The translations under genes and the position numbers were made by a program. The notes beneath the pieces are model-generated. The model was not told the DNA's origin. It saw only the letters and a program-made list of their open reading frames with translations, and searched no databases. Positions 31,212 to 40,039 of a stretch of 43,456 bases of DNA are shown here, piece by piece (the first letter of the stretch is position 1; each line of letters opens with the position of its first letter). This DNA is from Streptomyces harenosi (GTDB lineage: Bacteria > Actinomycetota > Actinomycetes > Streptomycetales > Streptomycetaceae): the NCBI RefSeq assembly GCF_011008945.1, contig NZ_WYCT01000019.1:1-43456 (forward strand), in the 5' to 3' direction.

Positions 31212-34200
31212 GTGACGGTGTCGGAGAGGGTGTCCTACGCGTGGCGCTGCGCGGAGTGCGGCAAGCCGTGCGAGGCCCCGGTCTGGCACGTCGTGGACGC
31301 CCGCGAGCGCCCCGACGTCCTCGACGGCTCCGGCGGTCCGGACGGCTTCGGCCCCGGTCTGTGCTGGGCGGCGTGCGACGGCTGCGGCGCGCGGGAGCAC
31401 ATCGAGGCGCCGCTGCTGGTCCTGCGCCCCGGGGCGGCGGTGCCCGCGCTGTTCGCGGCCTCCGTCGCCGAGCTCCAGGGGGACGCCTCCGCCTCCGCCG
31501 CCGGCCTCGTGGACCGGGCCGCGCGCGCCGGGGCCTTCCACGGCGCGCCCTTCGCCGCGCAGGTGATCCCGCTGCCCCGCAGACTGCTGCCCTTCGCGCT
31601 CACCCGGGACGTGGACCGGGACCTCGCCGACCCCGAGGCGGCGTGCCGGGAACTGACGCCGCACGGGCCGCCGACGGTCGCCAACTACCGGCAATTCCTG
31701 CGGCTCGTGGCGGAGGACCGGCAGCGGACGTCCGTGGCGGACCTGCTGTACGCGGTCACCACCACCCCGCCGGGCCGGCTCGCCGAGCTGGTCCGGGCGC
31801 ACCCCGAGCTGACCGGCGGCACCCTGGTCCGCGACGCCGGGCTCCAGGAGCTGCGCGCGGCCGCCGGCACCCCGCTGGAAGCGGCGCTGCGGATACGCCA
31901 GCGGCTCCTGGACGACCTGTGCGGCGGCCGGGTGGACGCGGCCACGGCGATCGGCCGCCACGCCACGGCGCTGGGTGCCTTCGCCGGTGACCTGCGGGAG
32001 CGGCTGTACGCGCTGTACCACCGCGTACGGGACGGCGACGGCACGGACGTGATCCCGCTCGCGCGCGAGGCGCTCGACCTGGCCGCGCACCTCGGCGAGG
32101 CGGAGGCGGAGACCGAGCTCGCCGCCCGGCTCGGCGAACGCCTGGTGGCCGCCGTACGCACCGGGACCGGCGCCGGCCTGTCCGAGGCGCTGCGCGTACT
32201 GGAACACGCCCTGGCCCGGCTCCCCGAGGGCAGCCCGCAGTGGGCCGAGGTGGCCAACAACCTCGCCGCCGCCCAGCACCTGCGGGACGACGGCGACCGG
32301 CTGGAGCGCTGGGAGGCCGCCCGCGACCTGCTCGTCCGCGCCGCCGCCGGGCTCGACCGCAGCGCCCACCCCGAGCACTGGGCGCGGATACGGACCAACT
32401 ACGGGCTGCTGCTCGCCGAACGCCCCGGCGGCGGCCGCGCCGACCTCACCGCGGGCATCGACCAGATCCTGGCCGGACTGGAGGAGAGGTCCCCCGGACG
32501 CGACCGCGTCGACTGGGCCTACTCCCTGCTCAACCTGGGACTGCTGCGGTACCGGCGCGGCGGGCCGGACGACGTGCGGCAGGCGGAGCGGTGCTACCGG
32601 GACGCCCTGCGGCACCTGCGCCCCGAGGACGAGCCCGTGCTGTGGTCGCAGATCCAGTGCAACCTGGCCGACCTCCTGCTCTCCCGCGACCCGGCCGACC
32701 CGCACGGTGCCCGGGAGGCGGCCGGTGCCGTACTGGCGTGGGCCGCCGGGCACCCGGGCCTGCTCGACACCAGCCGCGTCACCTGGCTCCTCGCCCGGGC
32801 CGCCGACCTCCTCGACGGGCCCGGCGGCCCCGAGGGCGTGCGGCTGCGCCGCGCGGCCCTGGCGGACGTGTCACCGCGCGTCGCCCCGTCTCTGCACCTG
32901 GCCATCGCCCGGGAGGTGCTCGACCCCCTCGCCTCGGCCGGCGACTGGACCGGTGCGGCCGAGGTGGCCTCCGGCATGCTGACCGCCGTCCACGCGCTGT
33001 ACGACGCCCAGGTCACCGCCGCCGGCCGCCGCAGCGTGCTCGCCCAGGCGACCCGGACCGCCCGCCAGGCCGCCTTCCTGCTGGCCCGCGCGGGCCACCC
33101 GCAGCGGGCGGTCGTCGCGATCGAGCGCGGCCTGGCCTGCGAGCTGTCGGTGGCGACCGGACGAGCCGCGGTGGATCTGGAGGCGCTGGAGCGCGCCGAT
33201 CCGGTACTGGCCCACCGCTACCGGCAGGCCCGCGAGCGGTACCGGTCCCTGGCCGCGCACGCCCCCGCGGACCCGGCGGGCGGGCCCGCGGCGGGACCCG
33301 TCCCCACGGCGGGGGCGCAGGCGGCGGCGGAACGCGCCGTGCGCACGGTGATCGAGGAGATCCGCGCCGTCCCCGGCTTCGAGGACTTCCTGCGCACCAC
33401 CGAGCTGGCGGACATCGTGCGCTGTGCCGGCGGCACCCCGCTCGTCTATCTGGTGAACGCGCCCTGGGGCAGCTGTGTCCTCACCGTCCCCCGCGGCGCC
33501 GACGCCCCGGCGGCGGACGGCGGCGCCCCCGCCGTGCGGGTGGACTTCGTCCCCGAGGTGACCAGCACGTCCGTCGTCCGGCTCCTGGTCCTGGACCCGG
33601 CCGGGGGCGGCCCGGGACTCCTCCTGGCCCAGCAGGCCGGCCCGGACCAGCGCGGCCGGCTGCTCCCGGCGGCCCTGGACCGGCTGCGGGACCTCGCCCC
33701 GCTGCTGCGCCCCCTCGCCCGGCTCCTGGCGGACGACCCGCACCACGAGGCGGTCGCCGTGCCGACCGGGCTGCTGGGGCTCGTCCCGCTGACCGCCGTA
33801 CCGCTCGGCGCGGGCTCGGACGGCGCGGACGGCGCGCACGGCGCGGACGGCGCGCACGGCTCGGACGGCGCGCACGGCTCGGACGGCACGCACGGCTCGG
33901 ACGGCACGTATCCGGAGGGCGACGGGACGGCTCGGGAGGACGACGGGACGGCCGGTGTCCTCGACGACCTCGGGACGCTGATGCTCGCCCCGTCGGCGGG
34001 CGTGTACGCCGCCTCCCGCGCGGCCGCCGCGCGGCCGCCGAGACCGGTGCCGAGGCTGGTGGCCGTCACCGACCCCGACGGTTCGCTGCCGGGCGCCCGG
34101 AGCGAGTTCGCCGAGATCCGCAGGGTGTTCGAGCCGGGAGGAGAGGCCGTCGGCGCGGCGGGGTCCCGCGCCACCGCCGGGTGGCTGCTGGACCGCCTCG

Positions 34201-34730
34201 CCGAGGCGACGCACCTGCACCTGAGCTGTCACGGCAGCGCGCGCATCACCGGCCGGGGCGGCTCACTGGCCCTGGCCGACGGGCCCTTGGACATGGAGAC
34301 GCTGGTGCGGCGGCGGCTCCCCCACTGCCGTCTCGCGGTGGCGAGCGCCTGCCAGTCCGGCCACTACGAGATCGTCGAGGCACCCGACGAGTTCACCGGG
34401 CTCCCGGCCGGCTTCCTCCAGGCGGGAGCGGCCTGCGCGGTCACCAGCCTGTGGCAGGTGAACGACGTGGTGACCGCCCTGCTGATGACCCGCCTGTACG
34501 AACTGCTCGCCCCGGCCGGTGCCACCGCGGGCCCGCCCCCCGCTCTCGCGCTGCGCCGGGCCCGGACCTGGCTGCGCGGTCTGACCTGGTACGGCCTGGC
34601 GAAGTACGCCGCGGCCCATCCCCATCTCGCGCCCCTGCTCCGGCGGTACGGCCGGCCGGAGCGCGGCCGGGACGAGCGTCCCTTCGCCTCGCCCGTCCAC
34701 TGGGCCTCGTTCACCGCGTGGGGGGTGTGA
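31212..34730 (+). CDS. CpXC-TPR-CHAT caspase-like protein
   Basis: A 1172-aa protein from GTG 31212. The N-terminal 70 residues carry CxxC pairs (WRCAECGKPC and CWAACDGCG), typical of the zinc-binding CpXC domain. Residues about 290-600 are helical TPR-like repeats (WAEVANNLAAAQHL; WAYSLLNLGLLRYRRGG). The C-terminal 400 residues are a CHAT domain: catalytic His in LSCHGSARI (H1007) and Cys in ASACQSGHYE (C1047), followed by LPAGFLQAGAACAVTSLW. Both dyad residues are present, so peptidase activity is plausible. CHAT proteases act in bacterial cell-death and Gsu/Csx29-type immunity; here no partner is obvious. The GSDGAHGSDG linker lies before the His. Confidence 0.86.
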   Translation: MTVSERVSYAWRCAECGKPCEAPVWHVVDARERPDVLDGSGGPDGFGPGLCWAACDGCGAREHIEAPLLVLRPGAAVPALFAASVAELQGDASASAAGLVDRAARAGAFHGAPFAAQVIPLPRRLLPFALTRDVDRDLADPEAACRELTPHGPPTVANYRQFLRLVAEDRQRTSVADLLYAVTTTPPGRLAELVRAHPELTGGTLVRDAGLQELRAAAGTPLEAALRIRQRLLDDLCGGRVDAATAIGRHATALGAFAGDLRERLYALYHRVRDGDGTDVIPLAREALDLAAHLGEAEAETELAARLGERLVAAVRTGTGAGLSEALRVLEHALARLPEGSPQWAEVANNLAAAQHLRDDGDRLERWEAARDLLVRAAAGLDRSAHPEHWARIRTNYGLLLAERPGGGRADLTAGIDQILAGLEERSPGRDRVDWAYSLLNLGLLRYRRGGPDDVRQAERCYRDALRHLRPEDEPVLWSQIQCNLADLLLSRDPADPHGAREAAGAVLAWAAGHPGLLDTSRVTWLLARAADLLDGPGGPEGVRLRRAALADVSPRVAPSLHLAIAREVLDPLASAGDWTGAAEVASGMLTAVHALYDAQVTAAGRRSVLAQATRTARQAAFLLARAGHPQRAVVAIERGLACELSVATGRAAVDLEALERADPVLAHRYRQARERYRSLAAHAPADPAGGPAAGPVPTAGAQAAAERAVRTVIEEIRAVPGFEDFLRTTELADIVRCAGGTPLVYLVNAPWGSCVLTVPRGADAPAADGGAPAVRVDFVPEVTSTSVVRLLVLDPAGGGPGLLLAQQAGPDQRGRLLPAALDRLRDLAPLLRPLARLLADDPHHEAVAVPTGLLGLVPLTAVPLGAGSDGADGAHGADGAHGSDGAHGSDGTHGSDGTYPEGDGTAREDDGTAGVLDDLGTLMLAPSAGVYAASRAAAARPPRPVPRLVAVTDPDGSLPGARSEFAEIRRVFEPGGEAVGAAGSRATAGWLLDRLAEATHLHLSCHGSARITGRGGSLALADGPLDMETLVRRRLPHCRLAVASACQSGHYEIVEAPDEFTGLPAGFLQAGAACAVTSLWQVNDVVTALLMTRLYELLAPAGATAGPPPALALRRARTWLRGLTWYGLAKYAAAHPHLAPLLRRYGRPERGRDERPFASPVHWASFTAWGV
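33813..33909. repeat. in-frame GGCNCGGACGGC repeats
   Basis: A tandem array with a GGCTCGGACGGCGCGCAC unit encodes GSDGAHGSDG-type tripeptide repeats as a flexible linker in the CHAT protein. Units are 18 bp or 9 bp and in register with the frame. Confidence 0.75.
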
Positions 34731-34772
34731 GGCGGCAGGCCGTCGGGTCGGTCCCGCCCGAACGGCCCCCGG

Positions 34773-35891
34773 TCAGCCCCGGAGCGTCGGCCCCATCGCG
34801 TCGAGCGTGTAGTGGGCGAGCGCGGCGTGCGGCGAGCGCGGCGCCCTCAGCTGCAGGAGCGTGTAGCGTCCCCCGGCCAGCCCGGAGACGGTCACCGTGG
34901 CCGGCGAGTGCACCTCGCGCCCGTTGACGCAGTTCGGCTCGCAGACCCGCTGCGCCACCGTCCCCCGGGCGGTGGCCGTGGGCTCTCCCCAGCCGGTCCA
35001 GGTGAGGCCGTACAGCAGGGCGCCGCCGTCACCGCAGGCCAGCAGGAGCCTGGCGGGTTCACTCAGGGGCTTGCCCCCGCAGTCGGCGATCACTCCGGGC
35101 TGCCTGGTCCGCTGCGTGACGGGCGAGGACGGGACGCGGCCGGCGGACCCCGACGGCTCCGTGACCCGGCCCCGGTCCCGCTCCTGGTCCCGGTCCTCGC
35201 CCCGGCCCCGGCCCTGCGGCGGGTCCGGCACCGGCTGCCGGGGCGTCGCGCCGCGCACGTCCCGGGGCGTCTCCACCGCCGTCGGCCGGTGCGACGGCGG
35301 CGCGTCGATGGTGCGGGTGCCGCTGTCCCGGTCCGGCACCAGGACGACGAGGGCCGTGACGATCGCGCTGGCCAGGGCCACGGCGGCGGCGAGGGCGGCC
35401 AGCCGCAGCCGTGCCGCTCCCGGCGAGGAGGACGCCCGCCCGGGGGCGGCCGGCGGCCCGGCCGGGGGAACCGGCGGCGCGGCGGGCCCGGCTGTCTCCC
35501 CCGGGCCGCGCGGCTCCCCGGCGGGCGGGGCCGGCGGTTCCTGGGTACGGGGTCCGAGCAGGTCGCCCCCGGGGTGCCCGGGGGCGATCAGCCCGGGCTC
35601 GGGTGCCAGCTCGGGCACGGGTGCGGCCTCGGGTGTCAGCTCGGGCACGGATACGACCTCGGGTGCGGGCGCAACCTCGGGTGCGGGCGCGGGCGCGGCC
35701 TCGGGCGCCGGCGCGGGTGCCAGCTCGGGCGCGGGCGCGGCCTCGGACACGGGCGCGTTCTTGAGTGCGGGCGCGGGCGTCCACGTGAACGCGCCGGCGT
35801 CCTTGGCGTCGTGCTCCCCACCGCGTCGGAGCGTCGTCCGTAAGCGCGCCGTCCGCGCCGTTCCCGTACCGGCCCCCGTCATGCGCTTCAT
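34773..35891 (-). CDS. single-pass membrane protein with Pro/Ala/Glu repeats
   Basis: A 372-aa protein starting at ATG 35891 after GAGGGGG. Residues about 50-150 are a repeated APAPE/VPEL low-complexity stretch. One membrane helix spans about 161-186 (LAALAAAVALASAIVTALVVLV). The C-terminal domain (about 260-372) has Cys pairs (DCGGKPLSEP, LLACGDGG, VCEPNCVNG) and looks like a small extracytoplasmic beta-domain (GRYTLLQLRAPR). The gene converges with the CHAT gene and lies 42 bases from its end. The long Pro-rich stem suggests a cell-wall spacer. No enzyme motif. Confidence 0.75.
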   Translation of the reverse strand: MKRMTGAGTGTARTARLRTTLRRGGEHDAKDAGAFTWTPAPALKNAPVSEAAPAPELAPAPAPEAAPAPAPEVAPAPEVVSVPELTPEAAPVPELAPEPGLIAPGHPGGDLLGPRTQEPPAPPAGEPRGPGETAGPAAPPVPPAGPPAAPGRASSSPGAARLRLAALAAAVALASAIVTALVVLVPDRDSGTRTIDAPPSHRPTAVETPRDVRGATPRQPVPDPPQGRGRGEDRDQERDRGRVTEPSGSAGRVPSSPVTQRTRQPGVIADCGGKPLSEPARLLLACGDGGALLYGLTWTGWGEPTATARGTVAQRVCEPNCVNGREVHSPATVTVSGLAGGRYTLLQLRAPRSPHAALAHYTLDAMGPTLRG

Positions 35892-35900
35892 CCGGTCCCC

Positions 35901-35935
35901 CTCACAGGAAGAGTCCTCTCACAGGAAGAAGTCCT
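35901..35935. repeat. 17/18-bp tandem direct repeat in leader
   Basis: CTCACAGGAAGAGTCCT is followed immediately by CTCACAGGAAGAAGTCCT, in the 5' leader of the minus-strand gene at 35891. It is also the only structure I see in the 300-base gap up to 36191. Confidence 0.6.
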
Positions 35936-36191
35936 CGCGACGAGTCTGGCCACGCCGGGCCCCCGCGACAAGACATCCGGCGGGGCCGCCGGCGCGGGCG
36001 GAGCCGGCGACGCGACGGGAGGTCATCGGGGGAGCGGGCGGGCATGACGGGCCTGACGAGGATGGGGCCTGGCCAGGATGGGCGGCGGGAAATACCGGTG
36101 AGCCCCGCGAGGTCTCGTGAGAGGCTTTCGATCATCATCGGCGGCCTTGACATGTGCCGCTCAGTGCATCCGTATCCCAGGGGGACACTGC

Positions 36192-37139
36192 ATGATCAAC
36201 ACCCGACGTCGGCGTGCGCTCCGGGGCGCTCTCACCGCCACCGCCGTCGCGGCCGTGCTGGCCACCACGGCGGGCACGGCCCTCGCCGCCGGCGACCCCG
36301 CCGGGACCGGCCGGCCGCGGGCCGCGGCCGGGGCCGAGCTGCGGGCCCGGGACGCCCAGGCCGCGGGGGTGACCACCCGCGCGGCCGGCACGGTGGAGAC
36401 GCCCAGCTTCTCCATGCGGGCGGTGGACAAGCAGAGCACCTACCTCTACCTGTACTTCCCGGACCGCCAGGGCGGCTTCGAGCCCCGGGAGCCCGTCGAG
36501 GTGAGCTTCGACGCCTTCGCCGACGTGATCGACGTCGACAACGACAAGGACGGGTACGACGACGGCACCTGGTACGCGTACAAGGACGGCCGGCTGGACT
36601 ACAGCTACATCGACGACGACCTCGGGTACCACAGCAGCCAGGTCGGCAAGGGCTGGAACATCTACTCCACGATCCTCTCCCCCGGTGACCTCGGCGGAGC
36701 CCCCGAGGCCGACCTCATCGGCCTCGACAAGGACGGTGTGCTGTGGGGATACCTCGCCTATCCCGACGGCACGCTCACCACGCGGATGCGGATCGGCGGG
36801 GGCTGGGGCCAGTACACCCAGCTCGCCGGCCAGGGCGATCTGACCGGTGACGGCAGGTCCGACATCGTCGCCCGGGACACCTCCGGCGTCCTGTGGCTCT
36901 ACCGGGGCACCGGCGACTACAGGGCCCCCTTCGCCACCCGCACCAGGATCGGCGGCGGCTGGAACGTCTACGACCGGCTGCTGTCGGTCGGCGACCTCGA
37001 CGCCGACGGCAGGGCGGACCTGGTCGCCCGTCAGCCCGACGGCGGCCTGTACCGGTACTCGGGCACGGGCAACGCCGAGGCCGTCTACGAGAAGCCGGTC
37101 AAGATCGGCCACGGTTTCCAGATCTACAACCTGCTGTAG
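36192..37139 (+). CDS. secreted VCBS/FG-GAP repeat protein
   Basis: A 315-aa exported protein starting at ATG 36192 with AGGGGGA upstream. The signal peptide is basic (INTRRRRALRG) then hydrophobic (ALTATAVAAVLATTAG), with a cleavage site near TALAAG. Repeats of GDLxGDGRSDIVARDTSG and GDLDADGRADLVARQ follow from about residue 115, the same calcium-type loops as the 22946 protein, though with no I36 head. They probably form a beta-propeller. No enzymatic motif. Confidence 0.83.
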   Translation: MINTRRRRALRGALTATAVAAVLATTAGTALAAGDPAGTGRPRAAAGAELRARDAQAAGVTTRAAGTVETPSFSMRAVDKQSTYLYLYFPDRQGGFEPREPVEVSFDAFADVIDVDNDKDGYDDGTWYAYKDGRLDYSYIDDDLGYHSSQVGKGWNIYSTILSPGDLGGAPEADLIGLDKDGVLWGYLAYPDGTLTTRMRIGGGWGQYTQLAGQGDLTGDGRSDIVARDTSGVLWLYRGTGDYRAPFATRTRIGGGWNVYDRLLSVGDLDADGRADLVARQPDGGLYRYSGTGNAEAVYEKPVKIGHGFQIYNLL

Positions 37140-37210
37140 CGGCACCCGGGGCCCCGGGCAGGGGCGCACGGGGAGGAACGGCACGGGGCCGGGCGGCGGC
37201 CCGGCCCCGT

Positions 37211-37270
37211 GTCAGTTCTGGTCGGTGCTAGTCGGTCCCGGTCAGTCCTGGTCGGTCCTGGTCAGTTCTG
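37211..37270. repeat. six-unit 10-bp tandem repeat
   Basis: Six 10-bp units of GTC(A/G)GTNCTG type occupy the end of the intergenic region and the last codons of the converging CBS-domain gene, including its stop at 37262-37264. Confidence 0.7.
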
Positions 37271-38290
37271 GGTCGCCACCGGCGCGGGACCCACCAGTTC
37301 CGTCAGGACGTCCTCCATCGTCACGAAACCGAGCACCGTGCCCGTCTCGCCGGTCACCGCCGCCAGGTGGCTGTCCATGCTCCGCAGCGCGGTGAGGGTG
37401 TCGTCGAGCGGGGTGTCGATGCGGACGTGGGTGACCGGGTGCAGGGCGCTGCGCGGGAAGGGGCGCTCCCGGTCGGTGGCGCCGAGGGTGTCCTTGATGT
37501 GGAGGTAGCCGAGCAGGGTGCCCTCGGGGCCGGTCACCGGGAAGCGGGAGTAGCCCGCCTCGGCGGCCAGACGCTCCAGCCGGGCCGGGGTGACCGTGTG
37601 GTCGACGGTGTGCATCCGGTGCACCGGCACCAGGATCTCGCCGACCGGGCGGGTGCCCAGCTCCAGCGCGTCGCGCAGCCGCTCGCCGTCGGCGGGCGTC
37701 AGCAGTCCGGCCTCGCTGGCGTCGACGACCATACGGGCGAGCTGGTCGTCGGTGAAGACGGCCTCCACCTCGTCCTTCGGCTCCACGCGCAGCAGTCGCA
37801 GCAGCGCGTTGGCGAAGGCGTTGATGCCGAAGACGACCGGCTTGAGCGCCCGGGTCAGGGCGACCAGCGGCGGGCCGAGCAGCAGTGCGGTGGCGGCCGG
37901 GGCGGCCAGCGCGATGTTCTTCGGGATCATCTCGCCGATCAGCATGTGCAGATACGTCGCCAGGGCCAGCGCGATCGCGAACGCGATCGGGTGGACCAGG
38001 GCGTGCGGCATGTGCACCGCCTCGAAGACCGGCTCCAGCAGATGCGCGATGGCCGGTTCGGCGACCGCGCCGAGCACCAGCGAGGAGACGGTGATGCCGA
38101 GCTGCGCGGTGGCCATCAGCGCCGAGAGGTGCTCCAGGCCCCACAGGGTCATCCGGGCCCGCTTGTCGCCTTCCCTGGCGCGGGGCTCGATCTGGCTGCG
38201 GCGGACGGAGATCAGGGCGAACTCGCCGCCCACGAAGAACGCGTTGGTCACCAGCGTCAGGGCGCCGATGAGGAGCTGCACCGCGGTCAT
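37262..38290 (-). CDS. CorC/HlyC-type membrane protein with CBS domains (downstream paralogue)
   Basis: A 342-aa member of the CNNM/CorC family. Residues 1-150 are a DUF21-type membrane domain (FFVGGEFALISVRRSQIEP and AQLGITVSSLVLGAVAEPA). CBS pair domains lie at about 210-330 (VHRMHTVDHTVT, SRFPVTGPEGTLLGYLHI). These proteins are thought to take part in magnesium or cobalt transport or membrane homeostasis. ATG 38290 overlaps the stop of the upstream gene by four bases (ATGA), so the pair is translationally coupled. Confidence 0.92.
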   Translation of the reverse strand: MTAVQLLIGALTLVTNAFFVGGEFALISVRRSQIEPRAREGDKRARMTLWGLEHLSALMATAQLGITVSSLVLGAVAEPAIAHLLEPVFEAVHMPHALVHPIAFAIALALATYLHMLIGEMIPKNIALAAPAATALLLGPPLVALTRALKPVVFGINAFANALLRLLRVEPKDEVEAVFTDDQLARMVVDASEAGLLTPADGERLRDALELGTRPVGEILVPVHRMHTVDHTVTPARLERLAAEAGYSRFPVTGPEGTLLGYLHIKDTLGATDRERPFPRSALHPVTHVRIDTPLDDTLTALRSMDSHLAAVTGETGTVLGFVTMEDVLTELVGPAPVATQN

Positions 38291-39705
38291 CGGGCCGCCT
38301 CCGCCCGCTCGGCGGCGGGCCGTCCGGCCGTCTGGCCGACCACCCGCCCGCTCCCGGCGCCGCCGGACGGCACGGACACGGACACGGACATGGAGACGGA
38401 CGCGGACGCGGGCGCGGTGATGCGGACCCGGTCGGCCCGGTGGTGCTCGACGTCGAGGACGTCCAGCCGCCAGCCGTCCAGGTCGATCATGTCGCCCGTG
38501 GCGGGGATACGGGCCAGGCGGGTGGCGATCAGCCCCGCCACCGTCTCGTAGGGCCCCTCCGGCGCCCGCAGGCCGATGTCGGCCAGGCGGTCGAGGCGGA
38601 CCGAGCCGTCCGCCTCCCAGGCCGCGCGGCCGTCCGCCCCGGCCGGGGCGGGCAGCAGGTCCGGGGCCTCGACCGGGTCGTGCTCGTCGCGCACCTCGCC
38701 GACGACCTCCTCGACGATGTCCTCCACCGTGGCCACACCGGCCGTACCGCCGTACTCGTCGATGACGACGGCCATGGTGCGGCTCGCGCGCATGCGCTCC
38801 AGGAGCCGGTCGGCGGGCAGGCTGTCGGGCACCAGCAGCGGCGGGGTGGCCAGCTCGGTGACGGGGGTGTCCGCCCTGCGGTGCGGGGGCAGCGCGAGGA
38901 CGTCGCGGATGTGGACGGTGCCGATGACCTCGTCCAGGCTGTCCCGGTAGACCGGGAAGCGGGACAGGCCGGTGGCGTGCGTGAGGTTGGCCGCGTCCGC
39001 GGCGGTGGCGTGCGCCTCCAGGGCCTTGACGTCCACGCGCGGGGTCATCACGTTCTCCGCGGTCAGCTCGCCCAGGTGGAGGGTCCGTACGAACAGTTCG
39101 GCGCTGTCGGCCTCCAGGGCGCCCTCGGCGGCCGAGTGCCGGGCGAGGGCGACCAGTTCCTCGGGGGTGCGGGCCGAGGCCAGTTCCTCGGCGGGCTCCA
39201 GGCCGAAGCGGCGCACGAAGCGGTTCGCGGTGTTGTTCAGATGGGTGATGAACGGGCCGAAGGCGGCCGTGAAGCCGCGCTGCGGGCCGGCCACCACCTT
39301 GGCGACCGCCAGCGGCCGGGAGATCGCCCAGTTCTTGGGCACCAGCTCGCCGACGACCATCAGGACGACCGTGGACAGGGCCACGCCCAGCACGGTCGCC
39401 ACCGAGGAGGCGGCGCCGCCCAGGCCGAGCGCCGTGAGCGGGCCGCGCAGCAGCACGGCGAGGGAAGGCTCGGCGAGCATGCCGATGACCAGGGAGGTGA
39501 CGGTGATGCCGAGCTGGGCGCCGGAGAGCTGGAGGGTCAGGCGGCGTACCGCCTTCCACGCGCTCTCGGCGCCGCGCTCACCGGCCTCGGCGGCGCGCTC
39601 CAGGTCGCCGCGCTCGACGGTGGTGAGCGAGAACTCGGCCGCGACGAAGACGGCACAGGCCAGGGTGAGCAGGAGGGCCAGCGCGAGCAGCAGGACCTCG
39701 GTCAC
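38287..39705 (-). CDS. CorC/HlyC-type membrane protein with CBS and CorC_HlyC domains
   Basis: A 472-aa paralogue upstream of the previous gene. DUF21 membrane domain at about 1-190 (FVAAEFSLTTVERGDLER, AQLGITVTSLVIGMLAEPS), CBS pair at about 200-330 (VMTPRVDVKALEAHA, RFPVYRDSLDEVIGTVHI), and a C-terminal CorC_HlyC transporter-associated domain (about 370-440). GTG start at 39705, with GAGGAAG upstream. The two paralogues probably form a heteromeric complex at the membrane. Confidence 0.92.
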   Translation of the reverse strand: MTEVLLLALALLLTLACAVFVAAEFSLTTVERGDLERAAEAGERGAESAWKAVRRLTLQLSGAQLGITVTSLVIGMLAEPSLAVLLRGPLTALGLGGAASSVATVLGVALSTVVLMVVGELVPKNWAISRPLAVAKVVAGPQRGFTAAFGPFITHLNNTANRFVRRFGLEPAEELASARTPEELVALARHSAAEGALEADSAELFVRTLHLGELTAENVMTPRVDVKALEAHATAADAANLTHATGLSRFPVYRDSLDEVIGTVHIRDVLALPPHRRADTPVTELATPPLLVPDSLPADRLLERMRASRTMAVVIDEYGGTAGVATVEDIVEEVVGEVRDEHDPVEAPDLLPAPAGADGRAAWEADGSVRLDRLADIGLRAPEGPYETVAGLIATRLARIPATGDMIDLDGWRLDVLDVEHHRADRVRITAPASASVSMSVSVSVPSGGAGSGRVVGQTAGRPAAERAEAAR

Positions 39706-40039
39706 CGTGCCACCCCCGCTTCCTCACGAGCGGGCGGCGTGGGCCGTGTGCGGGACGGAGCACGGTCGGCACGGCTGGTACTGGGAGGCTCCATTGCGGA
39801 ACGGGACTCCTTAGCGGGGTCGATGGGTCGCAACCCATGGTAAAGGACGGGCAAAGTGATGCCACTGTCTGTGAAAACGGCCGGATCGGGGCGGTTGTTC
39901 CCGGGCGGGCGCCCTCCGCAAACGCCGCCCGGGTGTGATGCTCCCCGCACCGTCCCCACCACGCGACCCCCCGGGGCCTCACGACAACGGGCCCGGCGCA
40001 ACGGGCGCCGACAGGTCGGGCACCCTCAGGACGGGGCCG
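39706..40039. other. intergenic region with short palindrome
   Basis: No gene supported. An ATGGGTCGCAACCCAT palindrome (39824-39839) lies about 120 bases upstream of the CBS operon start and may be a regulatory site. The remainder is GC-rich and featureless to my eye. Confidence 0.5.
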
